NCBI RefSeq assembly: GCF_051622035.1
Contig: NC_135360.1
Span: forward strand, 1,794,001-1,858,000
Source of the DNA: Arctopsyche grandis
Taxonomy: Eukaryota; Arthropoda; Insecta; Trichoptera; Hydropsychidae
Length of the DNA stretch: 64,000 nt
Direction of reading: 5' to 3'
Shown here piece after piece: positions 10,901 to 20,439 of the stretch (its first letter is position 1; each line of letters starts with the position of its first letter). The notes below the pieces were generated by a model. That model did not search any database. It was not told where the DNA came from and worked only from the letters and a program-made list of their open reading frames with translations. A program made the position numbers and the translations under genes.

Positions 10901-13900
10901 TTCCGTGGAACGTAGCGGTGGCGGATATCCAGGATCCCATATTGTTGGGACTGGACGCACTGAGACATGTCCGAGCTACGTTCGAGTTGGGCGGAGAGGA
11001 GAAGTGTATCATCAGGGGCGTGCAACGCGAGAAAGGGAAGAAAAACGCACCTGCTGTCAAGAGCATCCGCGGGGAAGTACCCCACCCGAAGATCACGGCG
11101 TTACTCGAGAGGGCCGATATTCTGCCAGAAGAGAAACGGCGCCTCGAGAACATGATTCGGGAAAATCAGAAAGCGTTCGCCCGGGACGAGAAGGACCAAG
11201 GAAGGACCACCAAGGCGGTCCACACCATCGACGTGGGAGACGCGAAGCCGATGAAACAGCCGCCGAGAAGGATACCGCTAGCACGGAAAGAGGAAGTACG
11301 CGCTATGATCGACGACTTACTGAAGCAGGGCGCGATAGAACCGGGGCACGGGCCGTGGGCGTCACCGGTAGTTCCGGTCGCCAAAAAGGACGGGTCGCTA
11401 AGGATGTGCGTGGACTACCGGAAACTGAACACCGTCACCAAAATAGATTCACACCCCATCCCGAGGATCGACGACACTTTCGACCAGTTGAACGGAGCGA
11501 GCTACTTCAGCACACTGGATCTGCAGAGCGGATTCTGGCAGGTACCGGTCGCCCCGGAAGACCGCGAGAAGACAGCGTTCGTAACAGAGTTCGGTCTGTT
11601 TCAGTTCAAAGTGATGCCATTCGGGTTGTGTAACGCGCCAGCGACGTTCGTACGGTTAATGACAAAAGTGGTCGGTGACATAAGCAATGTCCTCGTGTAT
11701 CTAGACGACATTATCGTGCACAGCAAAACTTACGACGAACACTTGGTGCATTTAAACAATGTGTTCGAACGGATACAGGCAGCCGGCCTTAAATTGAATG
11801 CAGACAAGTGTCGATTGTGCTGCCGCGAGGTCGAATTTCTGGGACACCGAGTGTCAGCCGAAGGAATTTCGACAGATCCGAAGAAAGTCCAAACCGTGCG
11901 GGACTGGACGACTCCGAAAACACAAACCCAAATGCGCAGCTTCCTGGGACTGGCCACGTACTACCGAAAATTTGTGCGCAATTTCGCCGAGATCGCGAAA
12001 CCACTCCATCAGCTAACGGAAAAAGGGCGCGAGTTCAAGTGGACACTGACGTGCGAACAAGCGTTCGAAAAATTGAAAGAAGCGCTGACTACCACGCCAA
12101 TTATGTCGTATCCCCAGCCGGGAGAGCGATATGTGTTGGACACCGACGCCAGTCAACATAGCATCGGTGCAGTTTTGTCAAGTTCAAGGGGGGGGGGGGG
12201 TGGAGAAAGTGATCGGGTATTTCAGCCGGACAATGAACAAACCCGAACAAAACTATTGCGTGACCCGAAAAGAACTATTGGCGGCAATTAAAGCCATTCA
12301 ACACTTCCACCACTACCTATCGGGCTCGAAGTTCACGTTACGAACCGACCACTCAGCGTTAACGTGGCTGAAGAACTTCAAAAGACCGGAGGGCCAGTTG
12401 GCGAGGTGGCTGGAAATTCTGGGCCAGTACAACGTGACCATCATTCATCGACCGGGGATAAAGCACGGGAACGCGGACGCACTATCGCGAAGGCCGTGTA
12501 CGGAAGAGTGTCCCAAATGCTCACGCGCAGAGACAACCGATCAAGAAAACGACTCGGCCCGAACGGAACCAGTAGAACCCGCAGAACCGGAAGCACGAGT
12601 AGCCCTCGTAGGGATCTTGCCCAACGAGATGACAAACTCGACGATCGACAAAATCGTCGAGTGGAAGAACGCCGGAACGAGACCACCGTGGGAAACAGTA
12701 TCTGCTGAGGAGCAGGAACTGAAAATACTGTGGACCCAATGGGACGCATTGGAGGTGGAAGGCGGTAAGCTGTACCGGAGATGGGAGAACACCGCGGGAA
12801 CACGTCACACAAAGCAGCTGGTGGTGCCGACTGAGAAGATACCCGAAATCATGTGGGAGATGCACAACGCGCCCACGGGGGGCCACTTCGGTATCAATAA
12901 AACGTACCGAAACGTGCGCCAAAAATATTACTGGCCGACGTGTCGAATCGACGTCACCCAGTAATGCGAACGATGTGCACAGTGCGGGGCCCACAACGGG
13001 CCACACCGAAGGAATCGCGGGGCACTTCAACCGTACCTTTCGGGGACGCCACTACAGCGAATGGCAGTCGACATTCTGGGTCCACTCCCGGCCACCGAAC
13101 GAGGAAACCGATACATACTGGTGGCTATGGACTACTTCACGAAGTGGCCGGAAGCGATTCCACTACCGAACCAGGAGGCAGAGACCGTAGCAGACGCCCT
13201 GGTAGAACAAGTGTTCACGCGGCTAGGCGTCCCGAACGAGCTGCACTCTGACCAGGGACGAAACTTCGAGTCGAAGTTGTTCCGTCAGGCACTGGACCGG
13301 CTGGGCGTACACAAAACGAGAACAACACCATACCGACCTCAGTCCGATGGAATGGTCGAGCGACTCAATCGAACCATGCGGGCGCACTTGACGAAGTTCG
13401 TCAACGACGAGCAGGACGACTGGGACACGCTGGTTCCGCACTTCCTCATGGCATATAGAGCGGCCCAACACGATGCAACAGGAGCATCACCAGCAGCCAT
13501 GATGTACGGACGAGAACTGCGCATGCCGGCGGACCTACTATATGGGGGCCCTCCACCAGACAGCGAACCTCAGGATCCACACCGATATACCACGAAGTTG
13601 ACCGAAGACATGGCCAAGGTACATCGGTTCGCCAGAGCCCACCTCCGGATGCAGAATAGCCGTATGAAGACGCGATACGACGTCCGCAGAACCGAACCGG
13701 CGTACGAAACAGGTGACCGAGTATGGCTGTACAACCCTGCCAAGACTCCAGGGCTTTCACCAAAGCTGCAATCAATGTGGGAAGGACCGTACACCATAGT
13801 GACCAAACTTAGTGACGTAGTTTATAGGATACGCAGGGAATTCGACGGCTCAAACCGATTAATGGTGGTGCACCTGGATAGACTCGCAAGGTATAAGGCC

Positions 13901-14731
13901 GTCGAATATTGACTGTAATTATGTGTAACTGATTTAAAATTGTAATTAATTGGAGGGAGCCGTTTTGTTCTTGTAATTGTATCCGTAATCTTAACTGTAG
14001 TAATAACTAAGTGCAACTGTAATTGTATGTAACTGTTTTGTAATTGTATTAAGTGTAACTTTAAATTAATGGGTCGATCGGGACGATCTCTCTTAAGAAG
14101 GGGGTTATGTAACGTTACATAGAGAGACGCCCCGTAGACCGGTGACGTCATGGTGACGCCGACCAATGGTGGAGTCGGGCGTTGCGGCCAATGGCTACAC
14201 CCGACTCCTTGACCAATGACTATACGTGTCATAACGTGCATGCGCTGAGCGCTGAATATTTATAAGTATGGTGCGCTCTCAAACGGTGGCATTCGGATCC
14301 TGACCTCCACCGGACGAGCAGCAATAAAGAGTTGGAACCTGCCTGCGTGTTTTCTTGTACCTCGACCTGACTCCACTTACCTTTGAATACTCTTCAGTAT
14401 AATGGATATAAGCAGTTACAACTTATTTTCCGTATAATATGATCGAGGTTCAACTTTTTGTTTCGAGCTGAATCACATTCTGAGCTGAAATTTATAAGCG
14501 ATTGAGATTATTAACATTTCCAAGAATTGATAATAATACAGAAACAATATTTAAATGAGTTACTCGTTTGACGACGTTGGTGTCTCGGTGATGGACCTGA
14601 AAGAAAAGTGATTGTAATTATGAATATTGTCAATCATTATTAAATAATCATACTCGCACATTGAAACTTACATTTCCGATGGCGATGCCGAGCTTCGACT
14701 TTTCATTTCCACACCGAGCTGACTTTCCGAA
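7966..14731 (-). CDS. Small-exon gene N1, unknown family, LTR element in an intron
   Basis: I do not recognise this protein. Supported exons with GT-AG borders, in gene order, are 14731-14672 (60 nt), 14596-14564 (33 nt), possibly 14484-14420, 9027-8974 (54 nt), 8899-8850, 8507-8473 (35 nt), 8343-8148 (196 nt) and 7988-7966 (ends in TGA). The last three join in frame and include KPPCRKKLLVK, then QELPNLKNKPSISCGPPES, then LLSMASKIKYEKFDF, ending MASED. The 60/33-nt and 54/50-nt exon pairs look duplicated: both first exons end in SE plus a split Met, and both second exons begin SI.E. Exon lengths 60, 33, 54, 35 and 196 are identical in the second copy N3. The first exon is not identified, some internal exons remain unresolved, and the gene may be decaying. 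The LTR element occupies the intron between 14420 and 9027. Confidence 0.45.
9092..9380 (+). repeat. 5' LTR
   Basis: This is a 289-bp LTR with TG...CA ends. Visible U3/R signals are a palindromic TGACGTCA at 9127-9134 (a cAMP-response-element type site), three CCAAT words (near 9147, 9171 and 9197), a TATTTATAAG box at 9241-9250 and AATAAA at 9307-9312. The U3-R boundary is inferred to lie shortly after the TATA box. Confidence 0.95.
9382..9398 (+). other. Primer-binding site (tRNA-Leu-like)
   Basis: TGGTGTCAGAAGTGGGA begins one base after the 5' LTR. It starts with the TGG complementary to a tRNA CCA end and resembles the complement of a tRNA-Leu 3' end. The tRNA identity is recalled from general knowledge and was not checked against a tRNA set of this host. 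Confidence 0.75.
9404..10597 (+). CDS. gag: Gag polyprotein of the LTR element
   Basis: This 397-residue frame starts at the first ATG after the primer-binding site and encodes the structural protein that packages the element RNA. The N-terminal 60-70 residues are low complexity and rich in R, S and E, arising from a degenerate GAGGAGCCG-type repeat. The middle is a capsid-like region (for example YDYTTFDGTERWKDFLNHFE and a downstream RQGTP stretch) resembling retrotransposon gag domains. Near the C-terminus is one zinc knuckle, CWNCGQTGHISRLC, at about residues 356-369, followed by an acidic tail. The frame is uninterrupted. The stop at 10595-10597 lies just after a -1 slippery heptamer, through which pol should be expressed. 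Confidence 0.93.
   Translation: MVETRSHKGADSRSSSLPEEMELNREQSPGEPSNGGRRREEPRSREESRSREELRSRVSRSRVPRTPEPSYKELSQGMASCQEQVQSLQNTFATFLQSWEKSATPTQPKADVHPEPPRRSEVCYEDRRTAQRDTYGVRQRSHRYDYTTFDGTERWKDFLNHFEFAARLNKETTNLEDRLCCQLRGAAAIFASQLPSTLSYDELTEELAQRFRRQGTPIACHAAAEQRRWSAEEQAADHVDAIRALCEDMLEGVHTNAEAVERMTVCIAANSFTYPSLRAKLGALRITPTTADVITRADATRQAVIFEAKEQRSAQPTSRTVRPDAGAFRPSRPAVRPPRWVSSDQTARPATTTPTCWNCGQTGHISRLCRKKRVRKLEPTNDEDEDDEEEVASGNEQ
10582..10588 (+). promoter_or_regulatory. Programmed -1 ribosomal frameshift heptamer
   Basis: GGGAAAC lies in the gag frame as G GGA AAC, the canonical X XXY YYZ arrangement. It ends 6 bases before the gag stop codon. Pol is in the -1 frame relative to gag and overlaps here, and pol has no plausible ATG of its own at the junction. 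A downstream pseudoknot was not modelled. Confidence 0.85.
10594..13912 (+). pseudogene. pol: Pol of the LTR element (protease, RT, RNase H, integrase), broken
   Basis: Domains in order are: aspartic protease with DTGA at 10732; reverse transcriptase with SPVVPVAKKDGSLRMCVDYR, FSTLDLQSGFWQV, MPFGLCNAPATF and the YLDD active site at about 11698-11709; RNase H with LDTDAS, FSRTM and DHSALTWL; and an integrase D,D-35-E core with aspartates at 13070 and 13250 and glutamate at 13358, plus a C-terminal GPY motif near 13784. Two lesions are seen. One is a frame change in RNase H beside a G13 run (12188-12200); the other is an in-frame TAA at 12962-12964, just before the paired cysteines of the integrase zinc-binding domain. 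The G-run lesion could be a sequencing error. Pol would be translated by -1 frameshifting from gag. Confidence 0.93.
13913..14107 (+). other. Pol-LTR spacer with polypurine tract
   Basis: This non-coding spacer contains repeated TGTAATTGTA and TGTAACTG words. The purine run AAGAAGGGGG at 14095-14104 sits three bases before the 3' LTR and is the likely plus-strand primer. There is no env-like frame in the spacer. Confidence 0.75.
14108..14396 (+). repeat. 3' LTR
   Basis: This 289-bp copy of the 5' LTR differs at two positions that I saw: CATAACGTGC here against CATAACATGC, and CTCTCAAACGG here against CTCTCGAACGG. It ends TCTTCA and is followed by the GTAT target duplication at 14397-14400. 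Confidence 0.95.
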
Positions 14732-14744
14732 CTGAAATTTAAAA

Positions 14745-15756
14745 GCGATTGCGATTATTTACATATCCGAAAATTGATATTTATTTAAAACTAGCTGAAC
14801 CCCGCCATGCAATTCCCGTTCCCGTTCTCATATGTGAAAATTTTAAAATGGTTTATTTTCTAATAATTATTTTTTGTTATCATTTATAATCAATATAAAA
14901 TTGTAAATTTTCAAACAATGTAACGTTTAGTTATTTTGTTTTTTTTATTTATTCTCAATCATCGAGAAGATCGAATTAATTTTTCCCTCGACCTTACCTT
15001 AATAATAAACGTAATTTTTAAATAACCAAAAATATTCACGAGTGATGGCTAAAATGAACAATCTGAGCTACGATATTGTGTCTGGATTGGTATTGGGATT
15101 TCGATTTCTGAAATTTCAAATGATTCCATTGTTAATTCGATATTCATATCTTTTGCAGGAATAAAAACAGTTTTTCGAGTTTTTTTAAAATGAATTTAGG
15201 GTTAAAGGACTAGCGCTAGATTGCTTACACGGATATGACATTAAACCACAGAAAAACATGTTTTTACAATAATAATGAAAAACCGCATGCATGGAAATAA
15301 CCGCTCATCCGATATCAAAATAATCGTCTTCTCACAGATAAAACACATTTTGAAATTAAAATTAAGATCATCGATAATAGAATTCGACAAACTAGTCAAA
15401 TCCGCCGAGCATATTTTGCACTCAAAAGGAATAAAATCTAAAGTAAGCAATTAATAAGAATTGATTAATAACCGAAAAATGTATTTTCTTCAAGATATGT
15501 AATTTCAATGATAGTGGAAAAACCGCACAAAAAAACAACTGATTATTGAAAATAACCTCAGAATTGTTGCTACTGGTTTTAACTCTTATCTATAATATTA
15601 TATTATATTAAATGTATTGCTCCAATGCTAATTCATTTTATTTTCGTTTGTAAATACGAAAATTCGAACTGGAGATTTTAAATAATGTGTATTAAATTTT
15701 ATGTCTTATCTTTTTTTTTTAGGTCTTCTCTTAATTTTTTGGATTCAATTGTCTCA
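14745..15756. repeat. Second copy of block U in unit A
   Basis: This is a diverged copy of the block at 6906-7965, lying 5' of gene N1. It includes an exon-like + strand stretch (about 15338-15441) with the same borders and closely similar peptide. It also has a potential + strand start at 15044 reading MAKMNNLSYDIVSG that copy 1 lacks. I do not recognise either peptide and no gene is called. The same arrangement recurs at 46740-47769. Confidence 0.55.
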
Positions 15757-15764
15757 TAAGCCAC

Positions 15765-18093
15765 TAGTGCTCCCAATCCCGAAAGGTTACTTCAGCACCG
15801 GGATTTCAAATGTATAAGAAAAAAAGTTCAATTGCATGTTTTCATATTTCAAAAACGTTCAATTGCATTTTGCAAACTCTCCCGATGTTTCACGCAAAAA
15901 ATAATCCCATATTGGCGTACTAATTTTGAGAATTTGGCTACATTTTATAAATTTTCGGATCGCATCCATAAATTTCTAAGATTAAATAAAACACATCCGA
16001 AAATGTAATTAAATATAGTAACAAACAACGCTTTGATTCATTGATTTGTTTTTTTACCAATAGTTTGTACCGTCTAGTAATTATTCATCGAAACAATCCA
16101 CCTAATATAAAAAAAACTCCAATTACATTTACTTTATGTAAAAAATTCGGATATGACCAACCTACGACTTTATCTATGTATTTGAGGAATATAAGAAGGA
16201 TAAAAAACAAAATTCGATAACACTGTTCGACACGAAAAATGTTTCAGAGACGAGATATGATTTTTCTTATAGATCTATGCCCAGTAAACACGAATCTGGT
16301 AATAAAAAATGTTGATTTGCTCGAGATTTGGAGATATATGTGTTTTTTAAATCACACGATTTTTCTATATCTTAGTGTTGTTCGGTCGATGTCTCAAAAT
16401 CTGTCAATTTCCTGTTCAAAATGAATATTGGAATCTATAGTCGGGTATTTTTATCTTCCATTTGTAGTTTATTGTAGTTTATTGAGTTCCATGTTTATTG
16501 AGATAGGGTTCTGATCGCACTATTTTTTGTTTTCGTTTAAAAAGGTTAATTGGAAGTGTGCTAAACTTTAAATCGGTAAAATTTCGAGCAAAAAACTCGT
16601 ACTAGTGTTTACTCGTATTTACACGAATCTGAATTGAATTAATATGTTAAATTATCTTTATATGAGAATTAAATAAAATTCCACTTAGAAAAATCATATT
16701 TCGACTATTCTTGTGGATTAATAACAACGATTCGTTTATTTTATCGAGGTAAGCCAGTTATCAATAGAATTTTTGTTATAAATCCACAAGAATAGGCGAA
16801 ATATGATTTTTCTAAATGGAATTTTATTTAATTCTCATATAAAGATAATTTAACATATTAATTCAATTCAGATTCGTGTAAATACGAGTAAACACTGGTA
16901 CGAGCTTTTTGCTCGAAATTTTACCGATTTAAAGTTCAGTACACTTCCAATTAACCCTTTTAAACGAAAACAAAAAATAGTGTGGTCAGAACACTATCTC
17001 AATAAACATGTTTCAATAGAAAAAAAACTCAATATAAAATAGTATTAACAGTGGAAAAAAATCCCAGGTGAAAATACGTACTTTTGACTTTTGATTTGAA
17101 TTGGAAGACTACTTAGAGAGATTTGAAAGCTGAAAAGTACTACAAATGGAAGATAAAATACCTGACTATAGACTTCAATATTCATTTTGAACAGGAAATT
17201 GACAGATTTTGAGACATCGACCGAAAAACACCAAGATATAGAAAAATCGCGCGATTATAAAACACATATATCTCCGAATCTCGAGCCAATCATCATTTTT
17301 TATTACCAGATTCGTGTTCACTGGGCATAATTCTATACGAAAAGTCATATCTCGTCTCTGAACCAAAAAAAAAGTCGTCATTTGCCGAACAGTGTAATCG
17401 ATCATATGTATGTATGTATGTACATACACGTTCACACATACCGGCTATGAGCATTTTCAATACAAATTGAACACAAATGTAGGAAAACTTACACAAGACT
17501 AACGTTGTACTTCCGGGTTACGAATTCCGTTAGTACCCCGCTTCCGGTTTATTATATTTAGTGATTTTTTTTTTATTTTCATCATATTGATTTCATCACA
17601 TTGAAAATTTTCAGTAACCAATACTTAGATCCAGTTCGATAGGACGAACAGTGTTCAAAACTACCCTAAAATACACTGACACACAATAAACATACAGACA
17701 CTCACACAGAAACACAGACACACACACATTTTTTCTAGATCACGAAAACGTGATCAGAGGTCAATTCTGAGTTCGAATCAGATAAAATATGCTTTAAATA
17801 TCATTGCGGTTGAGCACAATATCTGCGACACAATACAGGCCGTTCATACCATTTCGTGGAAACGGCAAGCCGGCGTCGAAACGGGTGGCAAACAAATGGA
17901 CTATGACTGTCATTGCTCATCCCACCATTGTTCATTATATAATGTTGTTTTATATTTTTTTCCATATTATTTTTGTAAAAATAATATTTTTAAAGAAATT
18001 TCTGCCAGCACCGTAATTCCGGTATTCAAATTAGTTTCAGCACCGGGATTTACGGTACCAGAAAACACCGGGATCCCGGGATTGGAGGGCTTA
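15765..18093. mobile_element. Fold-back, non-autonomous DNA element (hAT-like target duplication)
   Basis: The ends are imperfect inverted repeats: TAGTGCTCCCAATCCC on the left, and TAAGCCCTCCAATCCC when the right end is read inwards. It is flanked by TAAGCCAC at 15757-15764 and 18094-18101. Empty sites with one TAAGCCAC exist near 29375, 41009 and 50382. An 8-bp duplication suits the hAT superfamily. There is no transposase ORF. The interior is mostly a long inverted repeat (arms 16490-16727 and 16773-17010, plus outer arms) and a GATCACG-AAAA-CGTGATC hairpin at about 17736-17753. This appears to be the only complete copy in the window; others are truncated by recombination. Superfamily assignment is inference. 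Confidence 0.6.
16490..17010. repeat. Long inverted repeat (238-bp arms, about 45-bp loop)
   Basis: The left arm 16490-16727 starts CATGTTTATTGAGATAG. The right arm 16773-17010 ends CTATCTCAATAAACATG. They are reverse complements with scattered mismatches. The inverted homology resumes further out (about 16225-16467 against 17141-17395), with an unpaired insert of about 130 bp on the right side. A transcript across it would fold into a hairpin several hundred base pairs long. Confidence 0.85.
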
Positions 18094-19259
18094 TAAGCCA
18101 CTCAACGGATTGAGATGAATAGTAAAAGTTATGATAGCCCTTTCAAAAACGTATAACTTACGCTTACATATCTGGTAATTATTGTATATCTAGTTTCGTT
18201 CAAAATGTCATGACACGTTTAGCCCTATAAAACCAATTCACTCTACCGTGCTTAAAAAGAGTGGAACTTTCAAAAATGAAAAAAAAAGATTAATCAAAAG
18301 AAATACCAATTCTTTAAGTGAAAATCCAAATAATTCAAATTTGTATGTGAAAAAATATATTTGAAGAAATACACTATTACATTTCAGAAGCGCTGGTATA
18401 AAGACAATTAAAGGAAATATTTTGATTACTTTGAATAAATAATTAAGAAAATATAAAATAAAAAATATTTAAATAATTGAGAAACGTTCTTGAAATTGTT
18501 GACAATTATTGAAAACATAGATGAATAAAATTATCCCATAAAAATACTATTAAACTTAATAAAAGTGTGAAAAACCATCTTAAAATCAGTCGAAAATAAA
18601 TGAAAACACAAAAAAATGTATTCATCAAAATTTTTTATCGGAGAGTCTCTGGTACTATTTGAAAATTGTTTATTTACAAGAAAAATAAACGTTTACTTCG
18701 CCGAAGATAGCGTGAAAAACAATTCTGCAAACCGTTTGAGAATAACTGGAATTTAATAAACGGACGGAAATCTGTGAAATCATTTGAATTTGTGAAGTTA
18801 CATTATTTGGAAATTAACTTTAGGTTAAAACATATTAATAAAATAAAAGTTTCAGAGCCACTGACATTATCATATTGATTATTTCTTATAAAAGTTAACA
18901 ATACTAGAAAGTTTCATAATTCGATAAAAGCCACGATATAACAGAATAAAAGTGTAAAAATATTTGAGAAATTTGAGAGCCGTTGGAATGCAGTAAATTG
19001 CAAAAACATATATGAAATTCATCTTCGTTTTCAAATAAGTTATAATTATGAAAAGTTTGAGAATCACTTAATGAATAGTGGAAAAGTATTATTTAATCGA
19101 CGAAAAGTGTGAAAAATATTTGAGAGCCACTGTTTGAAATAAATTTAAAGAAATAGGCAAAATTTATTTTCAATTTCGATATTATTTAAACAAGAAAAAT
19201 TATTAGAAATGAAATATAATTAGAAATGAAAAATTATTAGAAATGAAATATATGTATAA
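18094..19259. repeat. P block, unit B
   Basis: This is an AT-rich 3'-flank block as at 1511-2292. There is no gene. It ends at the LINE target site TTGAATT (19260-19266). Confidence 0.7.
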
Positions 19260-20439
19260 TTGAATTTTTTTTTTTATTTTAAGATATTTGCAATCGACCC
19301 GGTCATAAGCAGATTTTATAACAATTTATTTTTCTGAAGATTTGGCAATTCATTAATTGCCAGCTTTTTATCCATTACTCGAGCATTCTGCGGCGCTTTA
19401 GTCTAGTGTCTTTTGCACTAGACTTTATAAGAGCTTTTGCCAACTCGTTTGAGTGGGTTTCGAGTCTACGCTTGTAGTTTTTTGTATAACTTTCTATTTC
19501 CGTTTTAATTGTTGGTATAGATACATGTTGATGAATTTCAGTGTTTCTCGCAAACCATGGAGCATTTGTTATTATTCTAAGGGCTTTATTTTGGAATCGT
19601 TGTAAGATTTCCACGTTAGAGTTACTACTCGTTCCCCATAGTTGGATACCATATGTCCAGACTGGCTTTTAGGATTGACTTGTATACCAACATTTTATTC
19701 TCTAATGTTAGACTGGATTTTCTTCCTATCAACCAGTTCATTTTGTGTAGCCGCTGGGTGAGTTCCTGTCTTTTATTTTTGATGTGATCTTTCCATGTCA
19801 GTCTCCTGTCAATGGTGGTACTTTCAGTCAGTTCATCGTTTTTCAGTCTGACTACTGGGCAGTTCCCTCGTCGAAGTGTGAATGTGACATGAACAGATTT
19901 GCCAGTGCTAGCCTTCACTTGCCATTTTTTCATCCACTCTTGGAAGCCATTTAATTGATCCTGTAGCACTTCCGATGCGAGCGTGGGGTCGCTACTTCTT
20001 GTTAGGAATGCTGTGTCATCGGCGTACGTTGCTACTGTGACATTTTTTTTTGGTGTTGGGATTATTTATTTATTTATTTATTTTTATTTTATTTCATACC
20101 AGGAAGGCATTACAGGTAAACCCCAATGCGCCTTCCTGGCCAAATTACAAACAATGCAGCATTTTTTTTTATTATATACATAAGTCGCTAAATTACGAGA
20201 CACTGACAAACTCGACAATTAACGAGACATCTATGAATTGTACATACATTTTTATTGTAATATTTACATTAATCATACTCAAATAGTGGTGACATAGTGG
20301 GTAAATATAGCATAAGGAATGCCTTGCACCTACAGCCAGTTTCAATAAATATGTAAGAAACAACTACAAATACAAAACATCCCTGTAAGGCCCAAATGGA
20401 AGAGAGTTAATCAAAATTTCACTCATAAATCACAATCAA

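Larger units (their letters stand above)
9092..14396 (+). mobile_element. Ty3/gypsy-type LTR retrotransposon, nearly complete, recent
   Basis: The element is bounded by two 289-bp LTRs starting TGTAACGTTAC and ending TCTTCA. It is flanked by GTAT at 9088-9091 and 14397-14400. The empty site is intact at 46399, where the flanks join with a single GTAT, so the borders are exact. The order is LTR, primer-binding site, gag, protease-RT-RNase H-integrase, polypurine tract, LTR. Integrase follows RT/RNase H, which is the Ty3/gypsy order, and I see no env ORF between pol and the 3' LTR. I saw two differences between the LTRs, which implies a young insertion. Its base composition is clearly GC-richer than the AT-rich host. 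Confidence 0.96.

Noticed and set aside
9387-13806. Many long antisense and alternate-frame ORFs across the LTR element
   Set aside because: They arise from the GC-rich coding sequence of gag and pol, overlap conserved domains and carry no motifs.
13913-14107. Possible env gene between pol and the 3' LTR
   Set aside because: There are fewer than 200 bp and no open frame; the element is of the env-less type.
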